Part shown: piece by piece, positions 1 through 9,541 of the stretch
Position numbering within the stretch: the first letter of the stretch is position 1
Layout: every line of letters begins with the position of its first letter
Assembly (NCBI GenBank): GCA_934120635.1
Contig: CAKOUR010000001.1
Span: 62,001-126,000, forward strand
Length of the DNA: 64,000 bases
Direction: 5' to 3'
From: an uncultured Bacilli bacterium
Lineage (GTDB): Bacteria; Bacillota_I; Bacilli_A; RF39; UBA660
The notes under the pieces: generated by a model
Seen by the model: only the letters and a program-made list of their open reading frames with translations
What the model was told of the DNA's origin: nothing
The model's database searches: none
Program-made: the position numbers and the translations under genes

Positions 1-1
1 C

Positions 2-1276
2 AATGATTCCCTAAATCAAGGAGATGGAATAAGATTTCAAAATAATAACACAGGAATGATGATTAATCGTCTTTATGATGATAAAAGTCTTTTAAAAAAC
101 AGTATCTCATCTCCTCATATTGCCTATGTAGAGAATACCAAACATATTCATGGAGAAGATATAATCTTAAAAACAACAGACTTTAAATTAACCAAATCTC
201 TAGAACAAGTAACGGAGAAAAAAATACCTGTAGATATCTATTTTGAAGCAAGAAAAAATAAACAAATGTCTATTACAATCAAAGATGATAAAAATAAAGT
301 AGAAGTACTAGGAGATACTCCAGAACTAGCAATAAATAGAAGTACCACGCAAGAAGAAGTAGAACACCAATTAAACAAACTAGGCAATACCCCTTATAAA
401 GCATCATTCATAGAAGTAAATATAGATACCAATCTTTTTATCAATATTAAATCAATCAATGAATTAAGAAGAAAAGCAGTCCAAGAATTAACAAGTAAAA
501 GAATTCATCCCCATCAAATTTCTTCTCCTTCTTATACTAAGAAACAATCCACAACCCTAGATAAATATCCATCCCAAGATAAAATAAATATCAGTATTTT
601 AACCAGAAATGAAACCCAGTTAAAATGTGCTTTAGAAAATCAAATAGACACAATCTATACCACGGACTATAACCTATACAATACTTATAAAGATTACAAC
701 AACATTTATTATCGCTTACCAAGAATAATAAATACTCATCCCAATTTAGAAAATGAGAATCTACTTATCACAGAAATTGGCAGTCTAAATCATTATCAAA
801 AGAATAATCATTTAATTAGTGATTATACTCTGAACATTACCAATCATAACTCAATCGAATTATTAACCAAAAATAATGTTAAAAAAGTAACACTATCTGT
901 TGAACTAACGGATAATCAAATAAAAAATATCATGAAAACAAACTATCCAGCCGAATTAATTATCTATGGTAGATTAGAACTCATGGTCATGAAATATTGC
1001 CCTTTAAAAAAATGTCTAAATTACTGCAAAAATTGTAAAAATAGCAAAGATAAATTCTACTTAGAAGATAAAGAAAAAAATCGTTACCCCATGCTAAGAG
1101 AAAACTGTATTACTCATATCTTACACAAGAATATAACCAACAAAATTCCTAATATTTCAAATTATATTTCTTACGGAATTAAAAATTTTAGAATAGAACT
1201 TTTTGATGAGGATTATAATGAAGTAGAGAATTTAATAAAGAAATTAAGAGAGGAGATACAAAAGTGCAAAAGGTAA
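2..1276 (+). CDS. Peptidase U32 family protein, C-terminal part (5' end outside window)
   Basis: The frame is open from the first bases of the window, so the start lies upstream and about 424 residues are visible. The opening residues contain GDGIRF followed by GMMINRLYD, typical of the middle of U32-family proteins with a DUF3656-like region. Near residues 330-350 of the visible part is a cysteine cluster (YCPLKKC, YCKNC, then a later ENC) that resembles the conserved C-terminal cysteines of the family, which in studied relatives bind an iron-sulfur cluster. Some U32 proteins act in RNA base hydroxylation rather than proteolysis, so 'peptidase' is only a family name. The last codons overlap the start of the next gene, suggesting one operon. 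Family call fairly sure, substrate unknown. Confidence 0.8.
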   Translation, partial: NDSLNQGDGIRFQNNNTGMMINRLYDDKSLLKNSISSPHIAYVENTKHIHGEDIILKTTDFKLTKSLEQVTEKKIPVDIYFEARKNKQMSITIKDDKNKVEVLGDTPELAINRSTTQEEVEHQLNKLGNTPYKASFIEVNIDTNLFINIKSINELRRKAVQELTSKRIHPHQISSPSYTKKQSTTLDKYPSQDKINISILTRNETQLKCALENQIDTIYTTDYNLYNTYKDYNNIYYRLPRIINTHPNLENENLLITEIGSLNHYQKNNHLISDYTLNITNHNSIELLTKNNVKKVTLSVELTDNQIKNIMKTNYPAELIIYGRLELMVMKYCPLKKCLNYCKNCKNSKDKFYLEDKEKNRYPMLRENCITHILHKNITNKIPNISNYISYGIKNFRIELFDEDYNEVENLIKKLREEIQKCKR

Positions 1277-1905
1277 AGATTCCCAAATATAGTTTATCAG
1301 AAGAATTAATTAATGCAATTAGCCATGGAATAGGAGCAGGCTTAAGTATAGCGGCTCTAGTCTTATTAATTGTTCACTCCAAAAATGTTATTAGTATTTT
1401 ATCTTCCATTACTTATGGAGTATCCTTAATTGTTTTATACACTATCTCTTGTATCTATCACAGCCTAAGTCCTAAATTAACGGGTAAAAAAGTATTAAGA
1501 GTAATTGATCACTGTAACGTTTTACTTCTAGAAGCAGGAACTTATACCCCTATTTGCACTTGCCTAATCAAAGGAAAACTAGGTCTATCTCTTCTTATCA
1601 TAATTTGGGTAATTAGTATTATCGCTATTGTAGCAAACGCGATTGATGTAGATAAATATCAAGGACTGTCCGTAGTATGTCATTTAGCTATGGGGTGGGG
1701 CATCCTTCTTTTCTATCCTCTTCTAAAAACCCTTTGCCCTACAGTAGGTCTTATCTATCTAATTTTAGGAGGCGTTATGTACACCATTGGTGCCATTCTC
1801 TATGGATTAGGTGCCAAGAAAAAATACATGCATTCTATCTTCCACTTCTTTGTTCTAGCAGGTAGTATCTTCCATTTCTTTATGATTTATTTATATGTAA
1901 TTTAA
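1264..1905 (+). CDS. Hemolysin III / PAQR-family membrane protein (YqfA-like)
   Basis: 213-residue integral membrane protein with about seven hydrophobic segments. Family signatures are present: SHGIGAGLS near the N-terminus, YHS after the second segment, DHCNVLLLEAGTYTP in the middle, and HSIFHFFVLAG near the C-terminus; these His/Asp/Ser residues form the putative metal site of the PAQR/HlyIII superfamily. The start is GTG at 1264, preceded by a purine-rich AGAGGAG site and overlapping the upstream U32 gene by 13 bases, so the two are probably co-translated. Despite the historical name, bacterial members are not proven haemolysins; a role in membrane lipid homeostasis is more likely. Length is normal for the family. 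Confidence 0.9.
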   Translation: MQKVKIPKYSLSEELINAISHGIGAGLSIAALVLLIVHSKNVISILSSITYGVSLIVLYTISCIYHSLSPKLTGKKVLRVIDHCNVLLLEAGTYTPICTCLIKGKLGLSLLIIIWVISIIAIVANAIDVDKYQGLSVVCHLAMGWGILLFYPLLKTLCPTVGLIYLILGGVMYTIGAILYGLGAKKKYMHSIFHFFVLAGSIFHFFMIYLYVI

Positions 1906-2023
1906 TTTTTTAGATTTGAAAAATACTGATAGAGACCCTTCTTTTCATATTTCTAATTTTAATAATATCTATTTTATGATAAGAAAGTTTAAAATACTAA
2001 ATTTAAATAAACATATATTTTAT

Positions 2024-2066
2024 AAAAGATAGAAAAATCATCCCTAGATTAATCTATCTTTTTTTG
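2024..2066 (+). terminator. Rho-independent terminator after the HlyIII gene
   Basis: Inverted arms AAAAGATAGA and TCTATCTTTT with an inner TAGATTAATCTA palindrome, followed by seven T. It ends the U32-HlyIII unit. The rest of the 260-base gap holds copies of an AAAATACT/AGTATTTT motif (1919-1930, about 1991-1996, and 2077-2089) and the promoter of the next gene. Confidence 0.6.
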
Positions 2067-2128
2067 CTAATTTTTTATCAGTATTTTTTGTAAATAACAA
2101 TCTTTTAGTAGCAAAAATTGTCGATATT

Positions 2129-2137
2129 TGCTATAAT
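2129..2137 (+). promoter_or_regulatory. Extended -10 promoter element of the dockerin/glucosaminidase gene
   Basis: TGCTATAAT lies 30 bases before the start codon, a typical extended -10. No convincing -35 is seen at 17 bases. The same TGCTATAAT is found before polC and before the gene at the right window edge. Confidence 0.55.
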
Positions 2138-2166
2138 GGGGGTAAGAATGGAAAGGAGTATAAAAT

Positions 2167-4764
2167 ATGCAAAAAAATTCAAGAAAAAATCTAATTTTAA
2201 AATGTGTTGCGCTTGGAATCGTATGTAGCTTTACTCCTCATGTATATGCCCTAACAGGAAGTGTATACTGTCCAGATGATAATTCTCCCTTAACAATAAG
2301 AAACACTCCTGGAGGAACGGTTTCAACAAAAGCTTCTTGTGGAAGTAAACTAAATATCCTAGAGCAAAATGCAGGAAAAACAGTAAGTTGTGATAATTGG
2401 CATAAAGTAGAATACAATGGGAAAACAGGTTATGCTTGCGGCAAATATGTAAAAATAGATAACAGTACTTATGAAAAAGGCAAAACACTTTGTATTGAAG
2501 ATAATTCTCCATTAAATATTTGGTCAGATATCAAAAAAACAAAAAAATTAAAATCATTATCCTGTGGAACAGAAATGAATATTATTGAAAAAAATGTTGC
2601 CAATAATTCCAAATGTTCTAACTGGTATAAAGTAGAATCAGGTGGAACAAATGGCTATGCCTGTGGCAAATATGTTGGCAGTACAAGTTCAAATAACAAT
2701 ACCTCTTCTAACGTTAATGTCGGAAAATCAACAACAGGAGATAATATTTATCAAAAGTCAAACTATGACAAAAGATACAACGATGGAGTTGCCGTTTGCT
2801 ATGAAGATACAGGAGATGTTTCCCTAAAATCAGAAGCTGGAAGTGGAACGACAACAGGAAAGTTATCCTGTGGACAAAATGTTAAAATCAATAACATTAA
2901 AGAAAGTAGTGGAAAATGTGGCTATTACTACAACGTAACCACAGAAAAAAACGAAACTGGTTGGGCTTGTGGATACTTTATCAACACGACCAATTTATCT
3001 TCTACCGCAAAAAATTATTATTCCACCAAGGAAAGTCTTGAAAAGTATTATACAACCCTAAAAAACAAAGGATTTCCTGACAGCTATTTACCATATTTAG
3101 CAGAAATTCACGCAAGACACCCAAATTGGAATTTTGATGCGGAAAAAATAAATTTAAACTTTGAAGATGTAGTAAATAACGAATCTTATAATGGAAGAAG
3201 TTTATTACAAGGATCAGCATTCAATGAAAATTATCGTTCCATGGACTTAAATACTTATGATATCTTATCCAATTCATTTAGAGATTATGCAACAGAAAAA
3301 GGCTGGTACAATGCATCAAGTGAAGCCATAGCTTTCTATCTTGATCCAAGAAATTATTTAAATGAAAAATATATCTTTGCTTTTGAAACCCTAAATTATA
3401 GCAGTTATCATGATGCTAGTACCGTTTCCAAAATCTTATCTAATCAAAGTTTTTGGCCATCTATCTATAGCAAATACCAAGGAAATGTCCAAGATGATAT
3501 CGTAAAAGCAACAAAAGAAATAGGCATTAGCTCTGTTCATATAGCAAGTAGAATCAGACAAGAAATTTCTGGCGTTTCCACAACTGATCCAAGATTAGGA
3601 GGAAATTTTAATTATAATGGAACAAACTATTCTAATTATTACAATTTCTTTAATATTAATGTTTATGGAACGAATAAAATTTTAAATGGAATGATCTATG
3701 CTCTAAATCATGGTTGGAATACCCCATACAACGGAATCTATGGAGGAAGTAATTTTATTTATAGCAATTATGTAAAAAACAATCAAGATACCATGTATTA
3801 TGAAAAATTTGATGTATCTAGACCAAATATTAATTATACCCACCAATATATGCAAAATTTAGCAGCCTCTATTCAAGAAACTAACACTACTTATAATTCT
3901 TATCTTAATTTAGGAAACTATATCTCAAAAGAAATTACTTTCACTATTCCAGTATATAATAATATGAGTGAAACCGCTGTTACTTCTCCAAGATTAGGAA
4001 ATCCAAATAACTATCTAAAAGATTTAAAAGTAAATAATCTAACCATAAGTGGCTTTAATTATGATAAATATAATTATGAAATCACCTTACCAGCAGGTAC
4101 TAATTCTATAAATATCAATGCCACTAGAATATCAGATAAGTCAACTGTTGATGGAACAGGAGAAGTAAAAATTACTTCAGATGACCAAACCATTAATGTT
4201 ATTGTAACAGCAGAAAACACAAGAACAAGAACTTATCAAATTAAAGTAAAAAGAACCACAAATAATAATCAAACTCCAGGAAATAATGGAAATAATAATA
4301 ATGGAAATAATAATCAAGAAAATAATAATATCATTAGTATTCCAAATATTATAAATAAAAGTGGCGTAAAATATAACGACAACTATATCTTTGGCATCAA
4401 TCCAAATACCAATGTTGATAGCCTAATTAATAATATTAAACAAGTAAATCAAGTAGTTAGTGTTAGTATAAAGGATAAAAATGGAAACCCTAAATCAGGA
4501 ACATTTAAAACAGGGGATATCATTACTATTAATAATTCTAAAGAAACAAAAGAATATCAAGTTTTAATTTATGGAGATATTAATGGTGATGGAAAAATAG
4601 ATAAAGATGATTGTCTAGCTATCTTAAGACAAATAAATGGTTATACAACTTATAACGGAGTTTATAGAAAAGCTGCCGACGCTAATAAAGATGGAAAAGT
4701 AGATAAAGATGATTGTTTAGCTATCTTAAGACAATTAAATGGCTATACAAATTTAAATAGTTAG
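2167..4764 (+). CDS. Secreted SH3-domain beta-N-acetylglucosaminidase with cadherin-like and dockerin domains
   Basis: 865 residues. A signal peptide (about 1-28) is followed by three SH3-like repeats (about 31-96, 106-170, 209-270), each carrying paired cysteines and a YACGKYV-type end. Residues about 292-588 match the glucosaminidase domain of Firmicutes wall hydrolases (FPDSYLPYLAEIHARHPNWNF, then a catalytic-type region with HIASRIRQE). Next come a cadherin-like beta sandwich (about 617-698), an Asn-rich linker (699-722), a small beta region, and a C-terminal type I dockerin (802-865) with two calcium loops, DINGDGKIDKDD and DANKDGKVDKDD, each followed by CLAILRQ-NGY. The likely job is cutting peptidoglycan glycan strands outside the cell; the dockerin suggests docking to a cohesin. 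AAAGGAG precedes the ATG. The next gene starts 8 bases downstream. Confidence 0.88.
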   Translation: MQKNSRKNLILKCVALGIVCSFTPHVYALTGSVYCPDDNSPLTIRNTPGGTVSTKASCGSKLNILEQNAGKTVSCDNWHKVEYNGKTGYACGKYVKIDNSTYEKGKTLCIEDNSPLNIWSDIKKTKKLKSLSCGTEMNIIEKNVANNSKCSNWYKVESGGTNGYACGKYVGSTSSNNNTSSNVNVGKSTTGDNIYQKSNYDKRYNDGVAVCYEDTGDVSLKSEAGSGTTTGKLSCGQNVKINNIKESSGKCGYYYNVTTEKNETGWACGYFINTTNLSSTAKNYYSTKESLEKYYTTLKNKGFPDSYLPYLAEIHARHPNWNFDAEKINLNFEDVVNNESYNGRSLLQGSAFNENYRSMDLNTYDILSNSFRDYATEKGWYNASSEAIAFYLDPRNYLNEKYIFAFETLNYSSYHDASTVSKILSNQSFWPSIYSKYQGNVQDDIVKATKEIGISSVHIASRIRQEISGVSTTDPRLGGNFNYNGTNYSNYYNFFNINVYGTNKILNGMIYALNHGWNTPYNGIYGGSNFIYSNYVKNNQDTMYYEKFDVSRPNINYTHQYMQNLAASIQETNTTYNSYLNLGNYISKEITFTIPVYNNMSETAVTSPRLGNPNNYLKDLKVNNLTISGFNYDKYNYEITLPAGTNSININATRISDKSTVDGTGEVKITSDDQTINVIVTAENTRTRTYQIKVKRTTNNNQTPGNNGNNNNGNNNQENNNIISIPNIINKSGVKYNDNYIFGINPNTNVDSLINNIKQVNQVVSVSIKDKNGNPKSGTFKTGDIITINNSKETKEYQVLIYGDINGDGKIDKDDCLAILRQINGYTTYNGVYRKAADANKDGKVDKDDCLAILRQLNGYTNLNS

Positions 4765-4772
4765 GAGAAAAA

Positions 4773-6059
4773 ATGAATAAAAAAGGACTTAAATTATTAA
4801 TAGCAACTTTGGCAATAGTTATAGGAACAAAACAAGTACACGCTTCCAGTGTTTCAATTAGCCCCAGTCAAAGTAGCATTACTAAGGGAAATATTGTTAA
4901 AATAACAGTAAGAGTAAACTCAGATGGTGGTATTTACACAATAGGAGGAAGTGCTTCCTGTAATGGAGCAGGATCATCAGGAGGAACAGACTTACATTTT
5001 GAAGATTTAAATACCAGTGCTAAATCAAAAACATTTTCATTTAATATAAAACCAACTACAACAGGAACAATTACTTGTACGACATCAAATGTTTCCATTA
5101 GAGAATTAAGCAAAGAATCGGAATATGCCTTAAATAATGCTTCTACCACAATTAATGTAGTAGAGCCTGCTAAAGTTACCCCCAAAGAATATGACTCTAA
5201 CAATAACTTAAAATCATTAACGGTTGATGGTCAAAGTATAGAACCAGCATTTAACAAAGATACAACTGAGTATAAATTATCTCTTGACCAATCTGTTGAA
5301 AAAATAAATGTTCAAGCATCAGCAGAAAGTGGTAAAGCATCCGTATCGGGAACCGGAGAAAAAACATTATCTCAAGGAGAAAATACCATTGAAGTTAAAG
5401 TAACCGCTGAAAATGGAAATGAAAAAGTATATAAAATTATTGTTACCGTAGAAGATAAACATCCTATTTCAGTAAAGATTGGCAAAAATACTTATACAGT
5501 AGTGAAAAAAAATAATAATCTAATCGATAAATTAGAAAATTATGAAGAAGTAACGATTAAAATAGATGATCAAGATGTTATAGCTTATAAAAATAATAAA
5601 ACAAAAGTATTACTAGTTATCCTAAAAGATAAAGATAACAAACTAGCATACTATACTTATAACGAACAAACCAAAAAATATGAAGAATATCATTATATCA
5701 AAGTAGGAAACATAACCTTACAAATTCTTCCCTCAAAAACTCCAGAAAAATATACAAAAGATAAACTTAAAATTCAAAATCAAACCATTGATTACTATAA
5801 AATCAGTAAAAAAAATAAAATAGGCTTAATTTATGGAACAAACATCAAAACAGGAAATACAGACTATTATGTCTATGATACTGAAGAAGAAACATTGAGT
5901 AGATATTATAATCCCGAAGTAAAAGTTTACAAACAAGAATTAAAACAATTAAAAGAATACACCATGATAGTAATCGGAGTAATTGCCTTCTTAAGTATTA
6001 TTGTCATTATTTGCTCCTTACAAAAAGGAAAGAAGAAGAAACATTTAAGAACAATGTAA
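4773..6059 (+). CDS. Membrane-anchored surface protein with Ig-like and cadherin-like beta-sandwich domains
   Basis: 428 residues. An N-terminal signal peptide ends near HASS (residue 25). Residues about 26-130 form an Ig/cohesin-like beta region starting SVSISPSQSSITKG with two cysteines that could pair. Residues about 147-228 are a cadherin-like beta sandwich (LKSLTVDGQSIEPAF to KIIVTVED), the same type as in the upstream protein. A beta-rich region follows, then one transmembrane helix (about 398-417) and a Lys/Arg-rich tail, so the bulk is outside. It lies 8 bases after the dockerin protein with its own AGGAG site, so the pair is one operon. The first domain might be a cohesin for that dockerin, but this is only a hypothesis; no enzymatic motif is visible. 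Confidence 0.7.
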   Translation: MNKKGLKLLIATLAIVIGTKQVHASSVSISPSQSSITKGNIVKITVRVNSDGGIYTIGGSASCNGAGSSGGTDLHFEDLNTSAKSKTFSFNIKPTTTGTITCTTSNVSIRELSKESEYALNNASTTINVVEPAKVTPKEYDSNNNLKSLTVDGQSIEPAFNKDTTEYKLSLDQSVEKINVQASAESGKASVSGTGEKTLSQGENTIEVKVTAENGNEKVYKIIVTVEDKHPISVKIGKNTYTVVKKNNNLIDKLENYEEVTIKIDDQDVIAYKNNKTKVLLVILKDKDNKLAYYTYNEQTKKYEEYHYIKVGNITLQILPSKTPEKYTKDKLKIQNQTIDYYKISKKNKIGLIYGTNIKTGNTDYYVYDTEEETLSRYYNPEVKVYKQELKQLKEYTMIVIGVIAFLSIIVIICSLQKGKKKKHLRTM

Positions 6060-6085
6060 CTTCTTCTTTTTATATTCTAATAATT

Positions 6086-7708
6086 TTATTTTTCTCCCAT
6101 TTCTAACATAATACCAGGTAAAATTTGTTTCTTTCTAGAAACAACACCTTCTAAGAAAGTTCCTTGTGTTAAATCTTCACGTTTATAAACATTCTTTAAA
6201 ATATCTTCTGCTCTTTTACTATATAAAACATAAGAACCTTTCTTAATAATATCGGTAACAAATAAAGCAACAAAATAGTAATCTTCTCCATCTGCCACTT
6301 GATTTAATAAATCAACATATTCTTCTTTCTCTTCAAGAATTTCATCTGGATTTGTCGTAGAAATTTGACCAAGACCAATATGATAATTTCCAACAGGATA
6401 GTTTTTATAATCTGTATATAATACTTCTTCTTTAGTTTTTCCCTTTAATGAAGAACCAGCTTTTAACATCTCTAAGCCATAAACTTGATAATCAACTCCA
6501 GCAATATCTGCAAGTTCTTGAACAGCCTTTCTATCAATATCTGTTGTAGTAGGAGAATTCAAGATTAAAGTATCCGATAAAATTCCCGATAACATAAGAC
6601 CAGCAATTTTTTTAGGAATATCAATATTATTCTCATGATACATAATATATAAGATTGTATTAGTACTACCAACTGGCATATTTCTAAAATTAATTGGCAT
6701 ATTCGTACCAATACTACCAATATTATGATGATCAACAATCTCCACAATATTTGTCTCTTCTAAACCAATAGCACTTTGTTCATAAGAATTATGATCGACT
6801 AGAATAACATTTTTACACTTATCATAACTAACATCAGACATTCTTAAAATTCCTCTACATTTTTCATTCTCATCAATAACAGGATAATAACTAAATCTAG
6901 TTTTATTAGCAATTTTCATAAAATCACTAACATTCTCATACTCACTAATACAAAGTACATCTTTAACATAATTAATAGTAGAAACACTATTTGCAAGATT
7001 AATCCGACGAGCCGCAATCAAAGTAGAATAAGGAGTAACAATAATATTTACTTTTTTCTCCTGAGCTAGTTTCAAATGTTCTTTCTTAATCTGATGACCA
7101 CCAGTCACGATAAGTAATTTAACCCCACTAGTAATCGCATATTCAATAACACTATGTCTATCTCCAACCATTAAAATAGAATTCATATCCAAAGGAACAG
7201 AACTAATAATAGTCGTACTCCGATAACTAGCAACCGTTAATTTTCCTTTAATATCATCATCAAATCGAAGAAGTTCCTTTCCATTAATTGCTTCCAAAAT
7301 ATTATTATAATTAGAATTAACAATATCAATGTTTTCATTAAATTGTTCTTTAGCAATATCTTTCATTGTAATAATACCAAGTAACTTTTTATTATTATCT
7401 ACCATAGGAATCTTGCTAATACCAGCCTCATTCATCTTATGATAAGCATCATTAATTGAGTCATATTCAGTAACACTATAATTTTTAGTATAATTTAAAT
7501 CTTTAACCTTAATCTTTACATCATTTAAGAATACTGGTTCCTTTACCTCAAAATACTTAAGAGCATACTTAGTTTCTAGATTAATTCCACTAAGTACAGC
7601 AGGAATAGCATTAACACCAAGTTCTCTCTTCAAGTGAGATAGAGCAATTGCCGCAGTAACACTATCAGTATCAGGATTACGATGTCCAAAAACATATACA
7701 TTTTCCAT
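6086..7708 (-). CDS. ppaC: Manganese-dependent inorganic pyrophosphatase with CBS and DRTGG domains
   Basis: 540 residues, about 230 longer than a plain family II pyrophosphatase. The DHH-type metal site is visible: GHRNPDTDS near residues 8-16 and VDHHNIGS in the second half. Between them lie two CBS motifs flanking a DRTGG domain, the architecture of the nucleotide-regulated CBS-PPases (inhibited by AMP/ADP, activated by diadenosine polyphosphates in studied members). It hydrolyses cytosolic PPi to drive biosynthesis. I chose ATG at 7708 because GAAGGAG lies just upstream of it; the longer open frame to 7735 would begin before that ribosome site. It is a single minus-strand gene between + strand units, reading toward the 3' end of the surface-protein operon. 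Confidence 0.92.
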   Translation of the reverse strand: MENVYVFGHRNPDTDSVTAAIALSHLKRELGVNAIPAVLSGINLETKYALKYFEVKEPVFLNDVKIKVKDLNYTKNYSVTEYDSINDAYHKMNEAGISKIPMVDNNKKLLGIITMKDIAKEQFNENIDIVNSNYNNILEAINGKELLRFDDDIKGKLTVASYRSTTIISSVPLDMNSILMVGDRHSVIEYAITSGVKLLIVTGGHQIKKEHLKLAQEKKVNIIVTPYSTLIAARRINLANSVSTINYVKDVLCISEYENVSDFMKIANKTRFSYYPVIDENEKCRGILRMSDVSYDKCKNVILVDHNSYEQSAIGLEETNIVEIVDHHNIGSIGTNMPINFRNMPVGSTNTILYIMYHENNIDIPKKIAGLMLSGILSDTLILNSPTTTDIDRKAVQELADIAGVDYQVYGLEMLKAGSSLKGKTKEEVLYTDYKNYPVGNYHIGLGQISTTNPDEILEEKEEYVDLLNQVADGEDYYFVALFVTDIIKKGSYVLYSKRAEDILKNVYKREDLTQGTFLEGVVSRKKQILPGIMLEMGEK

Positions 7709-7880
7709 ATTTTCACTCCTTCTTTCGTTAACCAATTATATAATAATTATGTCATAAAGTAAAGATTTTTATTCATCCATGAAAATATTATTTATAAAAA
7801 TTTAATAAAAATATAAAAGTTTAAAATACTTAAATAGATTTTAAAAAATCTAAAATTAGATGTTATTAATTTTTTTGTGA

Positions 7881-7909
7881 TTGCATTATTTTTGGTATTT
7901 TGATATAAT
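7881..7909 (+). promoter_or_regulatory. Promoter of the first SipW/TasA-like gene
   Basis: TTGCAT, 17-base spacer, then TATAAT with an upstream TG (TGATATAAT). The same TTGCAT-N17-extended -10 layout stands before the paralogue at 56752, so the two are probably expressed together. Confidence 0.75.
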
Positions 7910-7934
7910 GAAAAAAATAGGAGGAGTGTAAAAA

Positions 7935-8930
7935 GTGGAAATGGAAAAAGATAAAAATAAAAATAAAAATAATATAATTTATATTGTAATTGCTATCCTT
8001 ACCTTAATGGTTACAATAACTGGAGCAACATTCGCTTACTATACAGCAACATCTACATCTAATAATGTAATTAAAGGTAATATGGCATCAATTAGATTTG
8101 ATATTAATGTTACTAAAAAAACAAATGTGGATAATACAAGAGGATTGATTCCTATGACAAATTCTATGGTAGAAAAAGCTGTAGGAAATGCTAGTACAAA
8201 AGGTATTTGTCTAGATGATAACGGAAATGCTGTTTGCCAAATATACAAGATAACTATTAATAACAGTAGTACTGCTGGTATGTATTTTGATGGATATGTT
8301 ACTTTAACTGGTGGTTCAGGAACACCAACAGATTATACAACATGGGGAAGTACAACAGCCACAACAATGAGATGGGCACAAGCATTTTGCACTGAATCTT
8401 CAGGCAATCTAGCATCATGTACAACAGCAGGTACTTCAACAGCAAGACAAACAGATGAAACTGGATTTACTTGGACAGCTTTAGGTGCTAATACTACAAG
8501 TCAATTAGATAAATCAGAAATCATTGATGCTTACGCATCAGCAACAAAAAGTGCAACAATTCAAGGAAACCCACATACAATAATTAATAAGAATTATATT
8601 CGTGTAAGCAAGCATACAGGAACAGGGTATGTTCAAGCAAATGATATTACATCAGCACTAGTATACAATCAATTTTTATCACCAAAGGACTCAAGTACTG
8701 CTAATGATACAGGAGATAGTTCAACATCATTTGTTGATGCACAAGTATATTATGTAGTAGTATGGTTAAGTGAAACTGGAACCAATCAAACAGCAGGTTC
8801 TGGAGTAGCAAATACGCCAGCTGCACCTGAGAATTTCTTTCAAGGAACAGTAACCTTTATTTCTGCACAAGGAAGTGAAGTAACAGCTAGATTTGGTGAT
8901 TATGTTGCTGTAACACCAGATACAAAATAA
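7935..8930 (+). CDS. SipW-dependent/TasA-camelysin-like secreted protein, paralogue 1
   Basis: 331 residues. A short charged N-terminus is followed by one hydrophobic helix ending in TGATFAYYTATST, the form of SipW-type signal peptides (as in TasA/CalY). The mature part is Thr/Ser/Asn-rich and beta-like. It shares with the proteins at 56752 and 57967 the blocks GLIPMTN, ICLDDNGNAVCQIYKI, MYFDGYVTL, and a C-terminal VYYVVVW...GTVTF.SAQGSEVTA. The paired cysteines around DDN could form a disulfide or metal site. TasA-family proteins build extracellular fibres, so a matrix or surface-fibre role is inferred. GTG at 7935 is preferred (GGAGGAG 8 bases upstream) over ATG at 7941. Single-gene unit with its own promoter and terminator. 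No SipW peptidase is seen in the window. Confidence 0.7.
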   Translation: MEMEKDKNKNKNNIIYIVIAILTLMVTITGATFAYYTATSTSNNVIKGNMASIRFDINVTKKTNVDNTRGLIPMTNSMVEKAVGNASTKGICLDDNGNAVCQIYKITINNSSTAGMYFDGYVTLTGGSGTPTDYTTWGSTTATTMRWAQAFCTESSGNLASCTTAGTSTARQTDETGFTWTALGANTTSQLDKSEIIDAYASATKSATIQGNPHTIINKNYIRVSKHTGTGYVQANDITSALVYNQFLSPKDSSTANDTGDSSTSFVDAQVYYVVVWLSETGTNQTAGSGVANTPAAPENFFQGTVTFISAQGSEVTARFGDYVAVTPDTK

Positions 8931-8950
8931 GTTAGTTATAGTAATAAATA

Positions 8951-8982
8951 AAAAAATCAGTGCAAATTGCATTGATTTTTTT
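8951..8982. terminator. Bidirectional terminator between convergent genes
   Basis: AAAAAATCAGTGCAA pairs with TTGCATTGATTTTTT (one G-T wobble), giving A and T tracts on both sides. It serves the SipW-like gene and the opposing minus-strand gene ending at 8989. Confidence 0.8.
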
Positions 8983-8988
8983 GCTAGT

Positions 8989-9462
8989 TTAATATAAATG
9001 ATGACCTTCCTCTTTGGTATTTGACATCTCACTAAAATAAGATTGATTATATAACTGAAAGGCCTCTTTAGTATCAAAAAATTCATCTAAATTATTTTTT
9101 TTCAAACAAGTACAAATTCTTTGAAGATAAAAAGAATTTTTATCTTCAAATAAATGAGAAATTGACTGAATATATTTTAAAAATTCTTTTTGATGCTCAA
9201 CACATAAATAATTATAATAATCATCTAACATAAAATTTAAATAACCTATTATCATTTCATTATGCATACTAACTTCAGGAAATAACTTAAAGTAACTTTC
9301 TGCCTCCTTTTGTTTTTCTATTTCCTCTAGTATTTCTGGCGAATTCATTGGATTAGGTATCTCAACCTTTAGTCCACCTTTAATTCTAAATGCAGTATTT
9401 TTTTCCCCATCAATAATCCATACCCCTTCTGGTTGAACACGATAATTATTTGTATTTTCCAT
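8989..9462 (-). CDS. Hypothetical protein, 157 residues
   Basis: I do not recognise the family. The protein has no signal peptide or membrane helix. It starts with a beta-rich stretch (YRVQPEGVWIIDGEKNTAFRI) reminiscent of small binding folds, followed by an acidic, mostly helical region with aromatic residues (NFMLDDYYNYLCVEHQKEF) and a charged tail ending HHLY. The start ATG has AAAGGAG seven bases upstream, which makes the frame credible. It is probably cytosolic. It stands alone between two hairpins and faces the SipW-like gene, so no functional context can be drawn. Confidence 0.65.
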   Translation of the reverse strand: MENTNNYRVQPEGVWIIDGEKNTAFRIKGGLKVEIPNPMNSPEILEEIEKQKEAESYFKLFPEVSMHNEMIIGYLNFMLDDYYNYLCVEHQKEFLKYIQSISHLFEDKNSFYLQRICTCLKKNNLDEFFDTKEAFQLYNQSYFSEMSNTKEEGHHLY

Positions 9463-9497
9463 AATGTTCTCCTTTATTTCTTTTTTCTACTTAAATT

Positions 9498-9541
9498 GTA
9501 TCACAAAAAGCAAAAATATGTATCATAAAAAGCAAAAATAT
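9498..9541. repeat. 22-bp tandem duplication
   Basis: Two adjacent copies of a 22-base unit beginning GTATCA(C/T)AAAAAGC differ at one base. The second copy contains the left arm of the hairpin at 9527-9578, so three copies of the arm exist (two direct, one inverted). Confidence 0.8.

Noticed and set aside
4260..4340. AAT/GGAAAT triplet repeat as a possible repeat array
   Set aside because: It encodes an Asn-rich linker in frame within the dockerin protein; a low-complexity coding stretch explains it.
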